From positions 28,596,200 through 28,660,199 of the forward strand of contig NC_072449.1 in assembly GCF_027596085.1 (NCBI RefSeq): DNA of 64,000 nucleotides, written 5' to 3'. Source of the stretch: Anoplopoma fimbria. Lineage: Eukaryota; Chordata; Actinopteri; Perciformes; Anoplopomatidae. The notes under the pieces were generated by a model that saw nothing but the letters and a program-made list of their open reading frames with translations, made no database searches and was not told the origin of the DNA. Positions 1 to 9,823 of the stretch are shown here, one piece after another. Numbering within the stretch: position 1 is the first letter of the stretch; each line of letters begins with the position of its first letter. The translations under genes were made by a program, and so were the position numbers.

Positions 1-119
1 AGTAAGGCAAAGATAACACCCTTACAGTGGTCCAGAGTTTGGCTTTTTAAGAACTACTAGCTTGTGTGGTGTCATTTGATAGTGAATTGTCTCCCTCACT
101 TTTCCTCTGAGGTACCCAC

Positions 120-348
120 CTGTGAGGTTGAAAAGAAAGCAGTGCATCCGGTTTGTATACTCTTCCTTAATGCTCCTCTCCATGTCAGTGCTGAGGGCAA
201 CTGCAGGGGCGTGCAGACAGGTCATTTCACAAAGCAGCCTCTGGATGGGGTTGCCCCGCACTATGCCAAACTGCACAGCCGCATCAAACGTCTCCACCGT
301 GATTATTGCTCCTGCTATGCGGCTAAAATAGGTCAGGTGCTCTACCAC
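120..348 (-). CDS. dnah2: dnah2-like exon (third seen)
   Basis: 229 bp. The acceptor AG is at 349-350 and the donor GT at 118-119. It begins VVEHLTYFSRIAG and ends MHCFLFNLT plus one base. It holds the most diagnostic dynein-tail residues (VQFGIVRG). The next exon would lie off the left edge. Confidence 0.82.
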
Positions 349-1343
349 CTGCACCCATAAAATAATGATTTAGTTGTGGTGGAAATGGGGAGAGACGAAA
401 AATACATGGAGGTCGTTGAATTTTAAACAAAATGAAACATACTGTAAAGCAGTGGCTCTCAACTCGTTTCAAGGACCCCTAAATTGATACATGTTAGGTC
501 ACAGAGCCCAATTTGATGAGATTTAGTTTCATGACCTCCATCAAAAAGATTTGGGTTGTTAGATATGATTAACACAGGAATTCTATAGTTTTCAACCAAA
601 GTGGGGGAGATAAACAAGGAAATAGTGAAACCTATATGATCAGTATAGTCACTCTCATGACTCCTACTCACATTGGACTCACTTCCATAGCAAATCAAAT
701 ATTGAAAATAAACTATCCCCCATTTTTCTTGGGACCCCCTGGAACTCCCTCAAGAACCCATGGGGGCCCCGGGACCCTTGATTGAGAACCACTGCTGTAT
801 TGGAGGGAGGAGAGCACTCCAGCATTTCAGACAGAGTGGGCAATTGTGCCTTTTTTTAGAAATGTCAACAGTCATTCAAACATCATTTTCTGACAGAATC
901 ATGCAAGTATCTGTACGTTTAACTTTTTTCTCATTTAAATGCATGCAGGTTTGAAAGTGGGAAGGAAAAGTGTGCTTTACCGGTGTGGGCATGGAGTACT
1001 CCACCCGCAGCCTGTCATGAGTGTCCACGTAGACCACCATGGTTGTGATGGATGTGTCCTCAATAAATTGATCCAAAGCCCGCTCATTTTCATCTGTTAA
1101 CAACTCTCTGGGTACACCACAGAGAGTCAGCAAACGGATAAACGACTTCAATGGAGAGAGATGAAAGGAGGGGTCCAGGGAGAGAAGGTTGAGGGAGAGA
1201 GACAGGTGGTTATTTAGGTGGATAACACCCCACAGAGAAAAGTTTCACATTATATCAATGACCAAGCTTTACCTGACGAATGGTCTTTAAATATTCCTCA
1301 TCCATTTCTTTCAAAGCTCTCACCTCGACGCTTTCTTCTTTCT
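120..1343 (-). CDS. dnah2: Axonemal dynein heavy chain, DNAH2-like, N-terminal part (partial gene)
   Basis: Three exons (1273-1343, 981-1145, 120-348) join in frame with GT-AG borders and phases 0/0. The joined protein matches the N-terminal tail of human DNAH2 as I recall it: the stretch LTYFSRIAGAIITVETFDAA followed by VQFGIVRG lines up with LVYFIRQAPVPITWENFEAT and VQFGTVRG. It ends at MHCFLFNLT, where dynein heavy chains continue to the conserved DTRYKLEGHTVLYIP segment, which should lie off the left edge. DNAH2 is a heavy chain of the two-headed inner dynein arm (I1/f) and drives ciliary and flagellar bending. Only the cargo-binding tail is here, with no motor domain. A possible start Met is at 1303-1305, but the frame stays open upstream to the acceptor, so the true start may be in an unseen exon. 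Other axonemal heavy chains are possible but fit less well. Confidence 0.78.
450..794. mobile_element. Non-autonomous hAT-like element in a dnah2 intron
   Basis: It begins CAGTGGCTCTCAA and ends TTGAGAACCACTG, giving inverted ends of the CAGTGGTTCTCAA type known from hAT (Charlie-like) elements. The next inward blocks (AAGGACCCC and GGGACCCTT) also pair. The flanking 8-mers, CTGTAAAG and CTGTATTG, agree at 6 of 8 positions and are probably a decayed target-site duplication. No coding capacity is seen. Confidence 0.75.
981..1145 (-). CDS. dnah2: dnah2-like exon (second seen)
   Basis: 165 bp (55 codons), phase 0 at both ends. The acceptor AG is at 1146-1147 and the donor GT at 979-980. It encodes SFIRLLTLCGVPREL through VEYSMPTP, matching the region of DNAH2 just before the LVYFIRQ segment. 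Confidence 0.8.
1273..1343 (-). CDS. dnah2: dnah2-like exon (first seen)
   Basis: 71 bp, ending ACCATTCGTCAG before GT at 1271-1272. It encodes an acidic stretch, ESVEVRALKEMDEEYLKTIRQ in reading order, in phase 0 with the next exon. The acceptor (AG at 1344-1345) has a weak pyrimidine tract, so the upstream border is less certain. A Met codon at 1303-1305 could start translation if this is the first coding exon. Confidence 0.6.
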
Positions 1344-1436
1344 CTGTGCTTACCAAATTGGAAAATGTAAGTAAACAGAGACAAACATACTGATACACTG
1401 AAATATACAATATCCAGTTAAATGCACACACTAAGA

Positions 1437-2866
1437 CAGTGGTTCTCAAATGGGGGTACGTGAAGGCACTCCAGGGGGTACGTGAGATTTTTAAAAAATA
1501 TATTTAAAATTAGCATCCATTCAAAAATCCTTTAAAAATTGTTATTTAATAAATATTCAATAAAATATAAGTGTAAGTTCATAAACTGAATGTAATGCAA
1601 CAATGCAATCTTCAGTGTTGACAGTTTAATAAATCAGATACTGATGGCACAGTGCTGTGTATTACATTACTATCCCTATTTTCATGGCTATAATTCTACT
1701 GTAATAATTGCTGCTGTTATTATAAGTAGTCTTATTATATGAATCATTTATGTCATATACATTGAATGTGTTGTATCTAAGAACTGTTATGCTGTTCATT
1801 CTGTACACATGACATCTATTGCATTCTGTCCATCCTGGGAGAAGGATCCCTCCTCTGTCGTTCTCCCAGAGGTTTCTTCCTTTTTCTCCCTGTTAAAGGG
1901 GTTTTTAGGGGAGTTTTTCCTGTGCCGATGTGAGGGAAGGACAGAGGAGGTGAGGGTCTAAGGACAGAGGATGTGAGGGAAGGACAGAGGATGTGAGGGT
2001 GTAAGGACAGAGGATGTGAGGGTCTAAGGACAGAGGATGTGAGGGTCTAAGGACAGAGGATGTGAGGGTCTAAGGACAGAGGATGTGAGGGGACAGAGGA
2101 TGTAAGGACAGAGGATGTGAGGGTCTAAGGACAGAGGATGTGAGGGTCTAAGGACAGAGGATGTGAGGGTCTAAGGACAGAGGATGTGAGGGTCTAAGGA
2201 CAGAGGATGTGAGGGTCTAAGGACAGAGGATGTGAGGGTCTAAGGACAGAGGATGTGAGGGTCTAAGGACAGAGGATGTGAGGGTGTAAGGACAGAGGAT
2301 GTGAGGGTCTAAGGACAGAGGATGTGAGGGTCTAAGGACAGAGGATGTGAGGGTCTAAGGACAGAGGAGGTGAGGGTTAAGGACAGAGGATGTGAGGGTC
2401 TAAGGACAGAGGAGTGAGGGTCTAAGGACAGAGGATGTGAGGGAAGGACAGAGGATGGGTCTAAGGACAGAGGATGTGAGGGTCTAAGGACAGAGGAGGT
2501 GAGGGTCTAAGGACAGAGGATGTGTAAGGACAGAGGAGGTGAGGGAAGGACAGAGGATTGAGGGTAAGGACAGAGGAGGTGAGGGTCTAAGGACAGAGGA
2601 TGTGAGGGTCTAAGTTAAGGACAGAGGATGTGAGGGTCTAAGGACAGAGGATGTGAGGGTCTAAGGACAGAGGAGGTGAGGGAAGGACAGAGGATGTCTC
2701 ATGTGTACAGATTGTAAAGCCCTCTGAGGCAAATTTGTAATTTGTGATTCTGGGCTATACAAAATAAACTGAATTGAATTGAATTGAATATTACATCTTT
2801 TTTTCAACCTAAAATGCTTTGCGCTGGTTAGGGGGTACATCACTGAAAAAAGGTTGAGAACCACTG
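1437..2866. mobile_element. hAT-like element with perfect 8-bp target duplication, carrying a minisatellite
   Basis: The ends are CAGTGGTTCTCAA at 1437 and TTGAGAACCACTG at 2866, extended by GGGGGTACGTGA and GGGGGTACATCA. It is flanked on both sides by CACTAAGA (1429-1436 and 2867-2874), a perfect 8-bp target-site duplication as expected for hAT. Inside, 1845-2795 is a LINE/SINE-type 3' segment (CCCTGTTAAAGGGGTTTTTA, then TGTAAAGCCCTCTGAGGC, ending in a GAATT repeat) whose middle has expanded into a minisatellite. Confidence 0.85.
1927..2697. repeat. 23-bp minisatellite (GGATGTGAGGGTCTAAGGACAGA)n
   Basis: About 770 bp of tandem copies of a roughly 23-bp unit containing GATGTGAGGG and CTAAGGACAGAG. 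Variants lack GTCTAA, or carry GGAGG in place of GGATG. The unit is part of the host LINE/SINE tail, so it probably expanded after insertion. Confidence 0.95.
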
Positions 2867-2965
2867 CACTAAGACACCAATTTATAATTTCCATCGCCCC
2901 GTTCTTTGCTGTGAATAAAGCCTTAATTATGACGATATAGTGACAAACCTGCCTAACCAACCTAC

Positions 2966-3250
2966 CTTTGAGTATTTATTGGGTAACGTTGACGTCCTGG
3001 GTGTTACAGACTAACTTAAAACTACATTAGCTTAGCCAGCTAGCAGCAGCCGTGACGCTAGGCTAACGAGCCGTTAAGTCCTCCCGAACTGAAATAAGTT
3101 CCCCAATGACGACATAAGTTCAACTATTTACTCTTACTTTTTACTTTTTGAAATATATTTTATATGAAAAGTCATTCTTTACGATACGTTACTTTTCTTT
3201 GAGCCTGTGTCACTTCCCCATCCATTCAGTCAAACCAGTGGTTTGAGTGT
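2966..3250 (-). promoter_or_regulatory. Candidate 5' end of the dnah2-like transcript
   Basis: On the minus strand a donor-like CAAAG/GTAGGT occurs at 2966/2965. The sequence just upstream (2970-3110) has no repeats and is rich in GCTAGC/TTAGC-type words, as fish 5' leaders often are. No long coding frame is seen, so this would be an untranslated first exon. This is inferred from position and one splice motif only. Confidence 0.3.
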
Positions 3251-3254
3251 GCAC

Positions 3255-3287
3255 GTCTCCATGGAAACGTTTGGTTGCCTGGGAAAC
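3255..3287. promoter_or_regulatory. Two RFX X-box-like motifs upstream of dnah2
   Basis: GTCTCCATGGAAAC (3255-3268) and GTTGCCTGGGAAAC (3274-3287) both resemble the X-box, GTNRCC N(0-3) RGYAAC. The second has a perfect left half-site; in both the right half-site is GGAAAC, one base off. RFX factors bind such sites in ciliary gene promoters, and these lie just upstream of the ciliary dynein gene. Confidence 0.55.
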
Positions 3288-3376
3288 CCCGGAGCAGGGC
3301 TGCGTAGTCACGGCCACGGACGAGAGAGCCGTCGTGTGTTCACGCGAGACTTGGTAGGAGTTCACGGGAGTTTACG

Positions 3377-4247
3377 TTTCTGTAGTATTATCAATGGAAA
3401 TCATTTCTGTAGTATTATTAATGGAAATCATTTCTGTAGTATTATTAATGGAAATCATTTCTGTAGTAGGAAATTATTTCTGGAAATTATTAATGGAGTA
3501 TCATTTAATGGAAATCATTTCTGTAGTATTATTAATGGAAATTATTAATGGAAATCATTTCTGTAGTATTATTAATGGAAATCATTTCTGTAGTATTATT
3601 AATGGAAATCATTTCTGTAGTATTATTAATGGAAATCATTTCTGTAGTATGGGAAATATTTTAATGGAAATCATTTCTGTAGTATTATTAATGGAAATAA
3701 TTTGGAGTATTATTAATGGAAATCATTTCTGTAGTATTATTAATGGAAATCATTTCTGTAGTATTATTAATGGAAATCATTTCTGTAGTATTATTAATTA
3801 TTAATGGAAATCATTTCTGTAGTATTATTAATGAAAAATCTGTAGTATTATTAATGGAAATCATTTCTGTAGTATTATTAATGGAAATCATTTCTGTAGT
3901 ATTATTAATGGAAATCATTTCTGTAGTATTATTAATGGAAATCATTTCTGTAGTATTATTAATGGAAATTATTAATGGAAATCATTTCTGTAGTATTATT
4001 AATGGAAATCATTTCTGTAGTATTATTAATGGAAATATTAGTATTATTAATGGAAATCATTTCTGTAGTATTATTAATGGAAATCATTTCTGTAGTATTA
4101 TTAATGGAAATCATTTCTGTAGTATTATTAATGGAAATCATTTCTGTAGTATTATTAATGGAAATCATTTCTGTAGTATTATTAATGGAAATCATTTCTG
4201 TAGTATTATTAATGGAAATCATTTATGTAGTATTATTAATGGAAATC
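3377..4247. repeat. 27-bp minisatellite (ATTATTAATGGAAATCATTTCTGTAGT)n
   Basis: About 870 bp of a 27-bp unit with several shortened or altered copies (for example around 3470-3515, 3650 and 3800-3840). Because 27 is a multiple of three, several frames on both strands stay open (repeating MEIISVVLL on plus, NNTTEMISI on minus). These are not genes. It starts about 90 bp beyond the X-box motifs. Confidence 0.95.
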
Positions 4248-5574
4248 GTGCTTTATTTTCCAACTGTTTATAGGTTAACAAACCCCTTGCGACAGTCACC
4301 CCCTGATCTTTCCGTCAGCTAAAGTGTAAAGAGTTTGCATACTTCTTCCAACACAGAATTTAAAATATTAGAGTATGAGCTTCATTCAGCCCAGCAAAGA
4401 CATTACAACCATGTCAGCCTCTGCAAAAAGACTGGCCTTTAGAGTCTGAATTCGCTGCATTTAATTACAAAAGTCTTGGAGAAATAGTGCAGCATCTTTT
4501 AGCATCCAGGGGCTTTTTTAAAGTGGTTACTAGCGTTTTGGCAGCGGATTTTTTGCACATTTCAACCTCATGTGAAAGAGGAATCTGGATGTTTTTAAGG
4601 TCCAGTGTGTACTTATTAGAGGCATCTAGTGGTTTGTGGCAGGTTGCAACCATCTAAATACCCCTCAGCTCACCCCTCCCTTTCCAAGCATGTTGGAGAA
4701 CTACGGTGGCCAACAGGTAGGGAAAGGTATCTGTAGGATTTTTGTACAACAAGGAGCTACACTTATCAATACTCTGTTCTTAGTCATGACCAAATCATTC
4801 CATCATCAGGCTGATCTCGTAGCTTCTTTTCATTATTACGATAATTCAGATCAGATCCAAATGACATTCACCTCAATAATGATTGGGATAGCGTTAAAGG
4901 AGATATTGCAATGTAAGACATTTACAGAGGAACCTTTTTTAAATAAAACTTGCAAAATATGCATTGCTGTAATTACTCACTGTGGCCACTGGATGGCATT
5001 GCAGCATCTTGCTGTGTCAAAATCCAGTTTTAAAACCTTGATCTTACAGTTTAGATTTATGCTTACATAGTCCATGACCTCACACACATTTGTATTTAAT
5101 TCTGTTTTTACACATTTATGCATCAAAGCTGTGGCAGGGGGGTATTCCAGCGGAGAAATACAGTTGGGTTTCTTGGCTATGGGAGTGTGTGGGGATCGTG
5201 GGAATGTTGTTACTTTATTATATACTGCTAGGTAGCTTAATATTTAATAATTTATTAGTTGATTTATATTATGTATTAATAATCAAAATCTCAAAAGTAA
5301 CTAAAGCTGTAAGACAAATGTAGTGGAGTAAAAAATAATTTTCCTCTGAGATGTAGTGGAGAAGAAGTAGAAAAATAGCATCAAGTGGAAATACTGAGTA
5401 AATGTTACATTCAACCACGGCTCTTAACAAATATATTATAAAGGAAGTGGTAGCCATCAGTTGTTATAAGAATAAAGAAAAAAAAAAAGTTTAAAAAAAA
5501 TACATATATATATATAAGGTAAATATTATTACTAAACACAATTATGTCTGTTTAAAGAATAGTCCACACAGCCT
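4248..5574. other. Intergenic stretch with transposon fragments, no gene seen
   Basis: Between the dynein gene promoter and the 3' end of the cdc42ep gene. It contains the MITE fragment at 4598-4715, an AAGTA-family fragment near 5200-5410 (ATGTAGTGGAGTAAAA, then AGATGTAGTGGAGAAGAAGT), and an A-rich and (TA)n stretch near 5476-5517. The open frames here show no recognisable protein. Confidence 0.6.
4598..4715 (+). mobile_element. MITE fragment (AAGGTCCAGTGTGTA family), copy 1
   Basis: AAGGTCCAGTGTGTACTTAT, then GGCATCTAGTGGT, CACCCCTCCCTTTCCAAGCA and GGAGAACTACGGTGGCC. These are signature words of a fish short interspersed element with TTAAAGGTCCAGTGTGTAG-type ends. Only about 120 bp remain here; fuller copies lie at 23514-23853 and 38007-38303. 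Confidence 0.65.
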
Positions 5575-6615
5575 CAGTTTTCTTTATAGGAACCTTTATT
5601 CGTACATTTACAGTGACAGCATAAATTACATTGGAATAATAGGCTACTGTGATAATGCGGACAGTGAATGTTAGAGAGGCCCACATTGAGCCACGACATG
5701 GAAGGAGAGTGTTTTTTAAAAAGAAAGAAGAAGAAACGGATATTGCAAAATGATCTAATGCAGCACAATTCTTACAACAACTTTCTTTTAGCATTTTATT
5801 TGTTGAACTTCAAGAACAAGCTTCTCCAGTTTTCCTGTGACCGAAAGAGAGACACTGAAACGTTGGTGCTGGCGCTCTCATACGTAAAGACCACTTCACA
5901 TCACCTACATTTTCATGTTGCACAGAAGGAGAGGAGTTCTTCACATTTCATCTGGCGTTGAAGCGTTACAGTAAACCAGTGAAGATAGTAATATTCAAGC
6001 AGCCAAGATGGAGACAGAATATGGCCTTCAGCATAAAACTCTTTACGTTTGCAGTTCAGCTTAGTATGAAGCATGTGCTTAAACAACATCTGAAGTTGTG
6101 AGACATTATTTATCAGTAGCTGTGGTTTCCAGGCCGGTGGAGTCCTGCTGCTCCTGGATTTTGTTCACAGCTGCTGGTTTCTCCCAGGTAAGTCTCGACA
6201 CGTTTAAGTTTGACTCAGTTGAAGTTTTGTTAACCATTAACAAGCAGAACATTCTCAGCATTAGTTAGATTAAGAAGACAATACAATGCTGGTTGTTTAG
6301 TCCAAAGAAAAGGGGAATGCGTTTGTGATATGGGGGGCGAGTTTGTTAGCTCGCAGTTTTAAGTGTTGACGAGGTTCAGTTTTGATAAATGGCTCTTAAG
6401 GACCAGCCTCTGGCCTTGGCCGTTGCCATGTCGGGCAGCAATGTCCCGACACTTAACAACAGCTTCCATCTGTTTCTCACTTTTCTTAAATCCTTCAATG
6501 ACCTTTGAACTCAGTGTCTCCTCCACTCCTCCATTCCTTCTGTCCTCCCTTACTATCTTAACAAAGTCTTTATTAACTGTATAAAAATATATCTGTACAT
6601 CACATGAACATTTCT
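5575..6615 (-). other. Probable 3' UTR of the cdc42ep gene
   Basis: Sequence downstream of the stop codon on the minus strand, with an AATAAA signal at 5595-5600 about 1 kb from the stop. No other coding region is seen. The end point is inferred from that signal. Confidence 0.5.
5595..5600 (-). terminator. Polyadenylation signal AATAAA for the cdc42ep gene
   Basis: A canonical AATAAA on the minus strand, about 1.0 kb after the stop codon. It is the best-placed candidate, but usage is not shown. Confidence 0.45.
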
Positions 6616-7527
6616 TCACAACTCGCAGCGGTTGTCCTCGGTCTTGTAGCGGTCCATGATGCTCAGGACGTCCTCCATGATAGACGGACCTAGATCCAGG
6701 TTCAACCCCGCCAATGAGTCTGACCGCGAGACCCCGGATGAGACCGTGAGACCGGCCGGGTGGGCGGCGGAGCAGGGCGACTCGCTGCGCTCACTCCTCA
6801 GATCCTCGTTGCTCAGGCCGGCGTCCGAGTCCAGGCTGAGGCCCCGGCGGACGTCCAGAGGCCCGCAGGTTTCCGACATGGAGTCCTCGGAGGAGACCTC
6901 TGAGAAGGAGCCGGATGAGGGGACAAGCCTGCGGACGGCGGGAGAAAGCGAGATGTCGCGGCAGGGCTCTGATGCCAGGCGGCCCACCACGCCGTTCTCG
7001 AAGAGCTGGCTGTGGTTGTCCGTGTGGCCGTTGGCCTGTCTGTGACCCGTGTCCACCGGCTGCTGGTGATGGCGAAAGTGGTTCTGCTGGGAGGCCAGAG
7101 AGGGAGGGGAGGGGTCGTCCAGGTGGAGGCGCGGGGGTTTGGGCGGAGCCTGCTCGTGGGCGATGAACACGGGCATGGAGATGGTGGTCTTCAGCAGGCC
7201 GGCGGAGGAGTGCTGGTAGTGGTAACCGTTGTAGGCGTAGCTGTGCGAATCCTGTCTCGCCGCCAGGCCGTCGTCTAGCCGCCTCTCCACGCTGTGCGAG
7301 CGGCCGTCCTGCATCCGACTCAGAGCCGGCAGCATGCCCATCTTGCCCTGCAGGAAACCCACGTCGCCGAACATGTCGCCCTCCCCTTCGGGACCCACGT
7401 GGGCGCTGTGGCGCACGTCGCCCAGCGGCGGGCTGATCATGTCGCCCGAGAGGACGTCACGAAGCCTCAGCCTCTTCCCCTTCTTTGGGGTTGTGGTTTT
7501 TAAGTACATTGGCGTCTTTGCCGGCAT
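6616..7527 (-). CDS. cdc42ep3: Cdc42 effector protein (BORG family), CDC42EP2/3-like
   Basis: A single coding exon of 303 residues. It starts MPAKTPMYLK, close to CDC42EP3 (MPAKTPIYLK); the frame is open for 33 codons upstream, but this Met matches the family start. Residues about 19-52 hold the basic region and CRIB motif (DMISPPLGDVRHSAHVG), followed by DMFGDVGFLQGK. A middle proline-rich piece, QAPPKPPRLHLD, matches CDC42EP2. The C-terminal BORG homology block LNLDLGPSIMEDVLSIMD is complete. BORG proteins bind GTP-Cdc42 through CRIB and septins through a BD3 region, and shape septin and actin filaments and the cell edge. The CRIB phenylalanine (GDF) is valine here, from a GTG codon. The linker is Ser/Pro-rich and longer than in human CDC42EP3. 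CDC42EP3 versus CDC42EP2 is not settled. An acceptor-like CTCGTCTCAG near 7580 suggests the 5' UTR begins in a distant exon. Confidence 0.88.
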   Translation of the reverse strand: MPAKTPMYLKTTTPKKGKRLRLRDVLSGDMISPPLGDVRHSAHVGPEGEGDMFGDVGFLQGKMGMLPALSRMQDGRSHSVERRLDDGLAARQDSHSYAYNGYHYQHSSAGLLKTTISMPVFIAHEQAPPKPPRLHLDDPSPPSLASQQNHFRHHQQPVDTGHRQANGHTDNHSQLFENGVVGRLASEPCRDISLSPAVRRLVPSSGSFSEVSSEDSMSETCGPLDVRRGLSLDSDAGLSNEDLRSERSESPCSAAHPAGLTVSSGVSRSDSLAGLNLDLGPSIMEDVLSIMDRYKTEDNRCEL

Positions 7528-9055
7528 TTTTGCTTCTGACAGTTCAACGCGAGGTGATTTGGAGAAAACTCTCTCTTTATCTGAGACGAGAGGTACGTGT
7601 CCTCCTTTCAACCCACTGGGAAACACCTCTTTATGTTTCGGTGTCAGTCAGTTTCTCAGGAAATGAAGTTGAATGTAGACAAACAGCTCCCAAAGCAAAA
7701 CTCTCTCGATAAGAAGCTGTTTTCCCCTCCCAACCGAGGGAATCCTGTTGCTCCTCCAAGTAAGAACACAAATATTTAGCTCGGTCAGCGTAGCGATAGC
7801 AACCCTGGGGGATGTGCCTCACGCTGTCTTGTGACTCCCGGGAAGGAGGAGGAGGAGGAGGACCTTGACCTCAGATCAGCTCTGTGTGTCTTTCTCTCAT
7901 GCACTGAAAAGCCATATCCAAGCAAACAGCGGTTCCTCTTCCCCCTTCAGAACGCAAACACGCTCTCGTCTTTATCCCTCCTCAGACAGAAGGGATGAAG
8001 GGGATGAAGGATTGGATCTCCTGGCGGGCCTCGCCGTCTGCTGTCTGGTGGGTTCTGTCAGAAACTCCGGGAACGTGACATCAGAACGCTGGAGATCTGT
8101 GCGGAGAAAAGAGAGAGACAAAAAAGGCGTCAAGAAGCGGTCAAGAGAGATGGATGGGGCAAAAAGAGGGAAGGGAGAAGGCAGGAGGCGGGGCAGAGAT
8201 ATTTACAACTCTTCTTTTCAGTGAGGACATATGAAGGGAAACACTCCTGAGTGTTTACTGAGAAGGGGTCTGACTGCTCCTAAATGTTTGACTTTTACAG
8301 AGTCAGTCCATAATTCAGAGCAGAAAATCGGTCACACATTCCCGAGGGACACCTCAGCTTAGTTAGTGGAAACACAAATGACTGTATTGGAAACAGCCTC
8401 TGGCCTCCGCAGCAGCTCCCCTGTTATCAGTGAAAATCTTAAAAGTCTCTTTCCTGAGACAAACACTGTGAATTATGAGACAACAGTTCAGGTCTTGCCT
8501 GAAGGCTCCGTGATCTTGCGACCCCATCATCTGAAATATTCCTTTGGTATTTTACTCTAAAGACGTACAAAGAGTGCTCTGCTGTGTGTTCAGGGTTCAG
8601 AGGTTGCGACACAAAATTCAAAGAATGCAATGCCTGCCTTTACAAAGAGATAGCTAGTCTTCTCTAGATGACGAGAATATAGAGAGACATTTAAGAAGCG
8701 CAATCACTTTCTTTTTGTAGCCCGAGGAAGCATTATATGATGAGCAACGTTCATATTAAACTTCATAAATGACGTATTTGAAGTTTTGGACAGACTTGGT
8801 AAGCTGTTTTATTCTTATGTAACTTTTGGATTTTGCAGCTCTAATTATGTCTGAATGCTGCGCAGATCAAAGTGTTCTCGATGAATGCTTGACCATTGTT
8901 TGAAAATGAGAGAAACAGAGCGGTAAAACCAGCGTGTAATGATGTTTATCTTGTGACCGTCTGACTCTTAGTGTTTACTCGTGAGCTGCACAGAGCTATG
9001 TGTGGACTGCAGGATCGTAAAGCTATCTATTTGTCCCGTCTGTCTAGCAGCACTA
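7528..9055. other. Upstream of the cdc42ep coding exon, no gene seen
   Basis: It contains GC-rich and purine-rich stretches near 7840-7860 and 8100-8200 and several frames of 60-120 codons of low-complexity composition. I recognise no protein, and no 5' UTR exon could be defined. Confidence 0.5.
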
Positions 9056-9059
9056 CAGC

Positions 9060-9475
9060 GTAGAAATACTCTGTAAGAAGAAGTAGAAGAAGTTTAAACT
9101 CTTTCATATGTACAAGTATAAAAGTGTAAGTACCAAAAGTAAAATGGCTGATTATGCAAATTAATGTATATGGATTTTAATTATTGATGCATTAATGTGT
9201 TCCTCGCTTTAATGTTGCAGCCGCTAAACATTAATCCTAATCGCTTTATATTGCTGCTAGCCTGAGAATTTCCTCCACTTATCTTATTTCATATTATAAT
9301 AATACATCATCATTTATTTGTTGATTATATTTTGTATTGTGGATCTGAATATGCAAACTAACTTAAGTTATCACATAAATATAGTGGAGTAAAAGTAAAA
9401 ATTTTGCCTCCAAAATGAAGTGGATTAGAAGTGTAAAGTACTATGAAAATGTAAATACTCAATACTCAACCTAGG
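9060..9475. mobile_element. AAGTA-family interspersed repeat
   Basis: Signature words AAGTGTAAGTACCAAAAGTA, CTGATTATGCAAATTAATG, ATATAGTGGAGTAAAAGTA and AAATGAAGTGGATTAGAAGT. Related fragments occur near 5200-5410, 17070-17430, 20200-20300 and 26040-26175. This is a common fish non-autonomous repeat, with no coding capacity. Confidence 0.65.
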
Positions 9476-9823
9476 GCCGTGTGTGGCCATTTAACAGTAT
9501 TGACGATAACTGTGGTATTTAAAATGAGATATTGATATCATGTTAATAATACACATATGATATTAGTTTGTAAATAATCAAACGCCTCCTAAATCATATT
9601 TTATGTATAGTTATGATTACAGACTCTCTCTCCACCGTCCGGGTATTTTGAGTCTAATTCATTTTTAAAAAAGGATACAAAAAGCACAGCAAATATGTTT
9701 AAGGGAAATTAGACTGTCAGCATTATTATTATTATTATTATTGTTTTTCTATAGATATTACAATAAAAATCATGACGGTGAATTCTTCTGGCCACAAAAA
9801 TCTAATGCCGTGACAGCCCTGCC
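9472..9823. mobile_element. MITE-like element with GGGC(C/T)GTG ends
   Basis: It starts AGGGCCGTGTGTGGCC and ends GCCGTGACAGCCCT. The ends are imperfect inverted matches. The inside is AT-rich (GATATTGATATCATGTTAAT) with an (ATT)n run at 9722-9742. No target duplication was recognised. Confidence 0.5.

Noticed and set aside
3394..4322. Long ORFs of repeating MEIISVVLL on plus and NNTTEMISI on minus
   Set aside because: They are translations of a 27-bp minisatellite whose length is a multiple of three; no start context, splice signals or protein family.
6656..7503. Plus-strand ORFs opposite the cdc42ep coding exon
   Set aside because: Shadows of a GC-rich coding exon with a strong family match on the minus strand.
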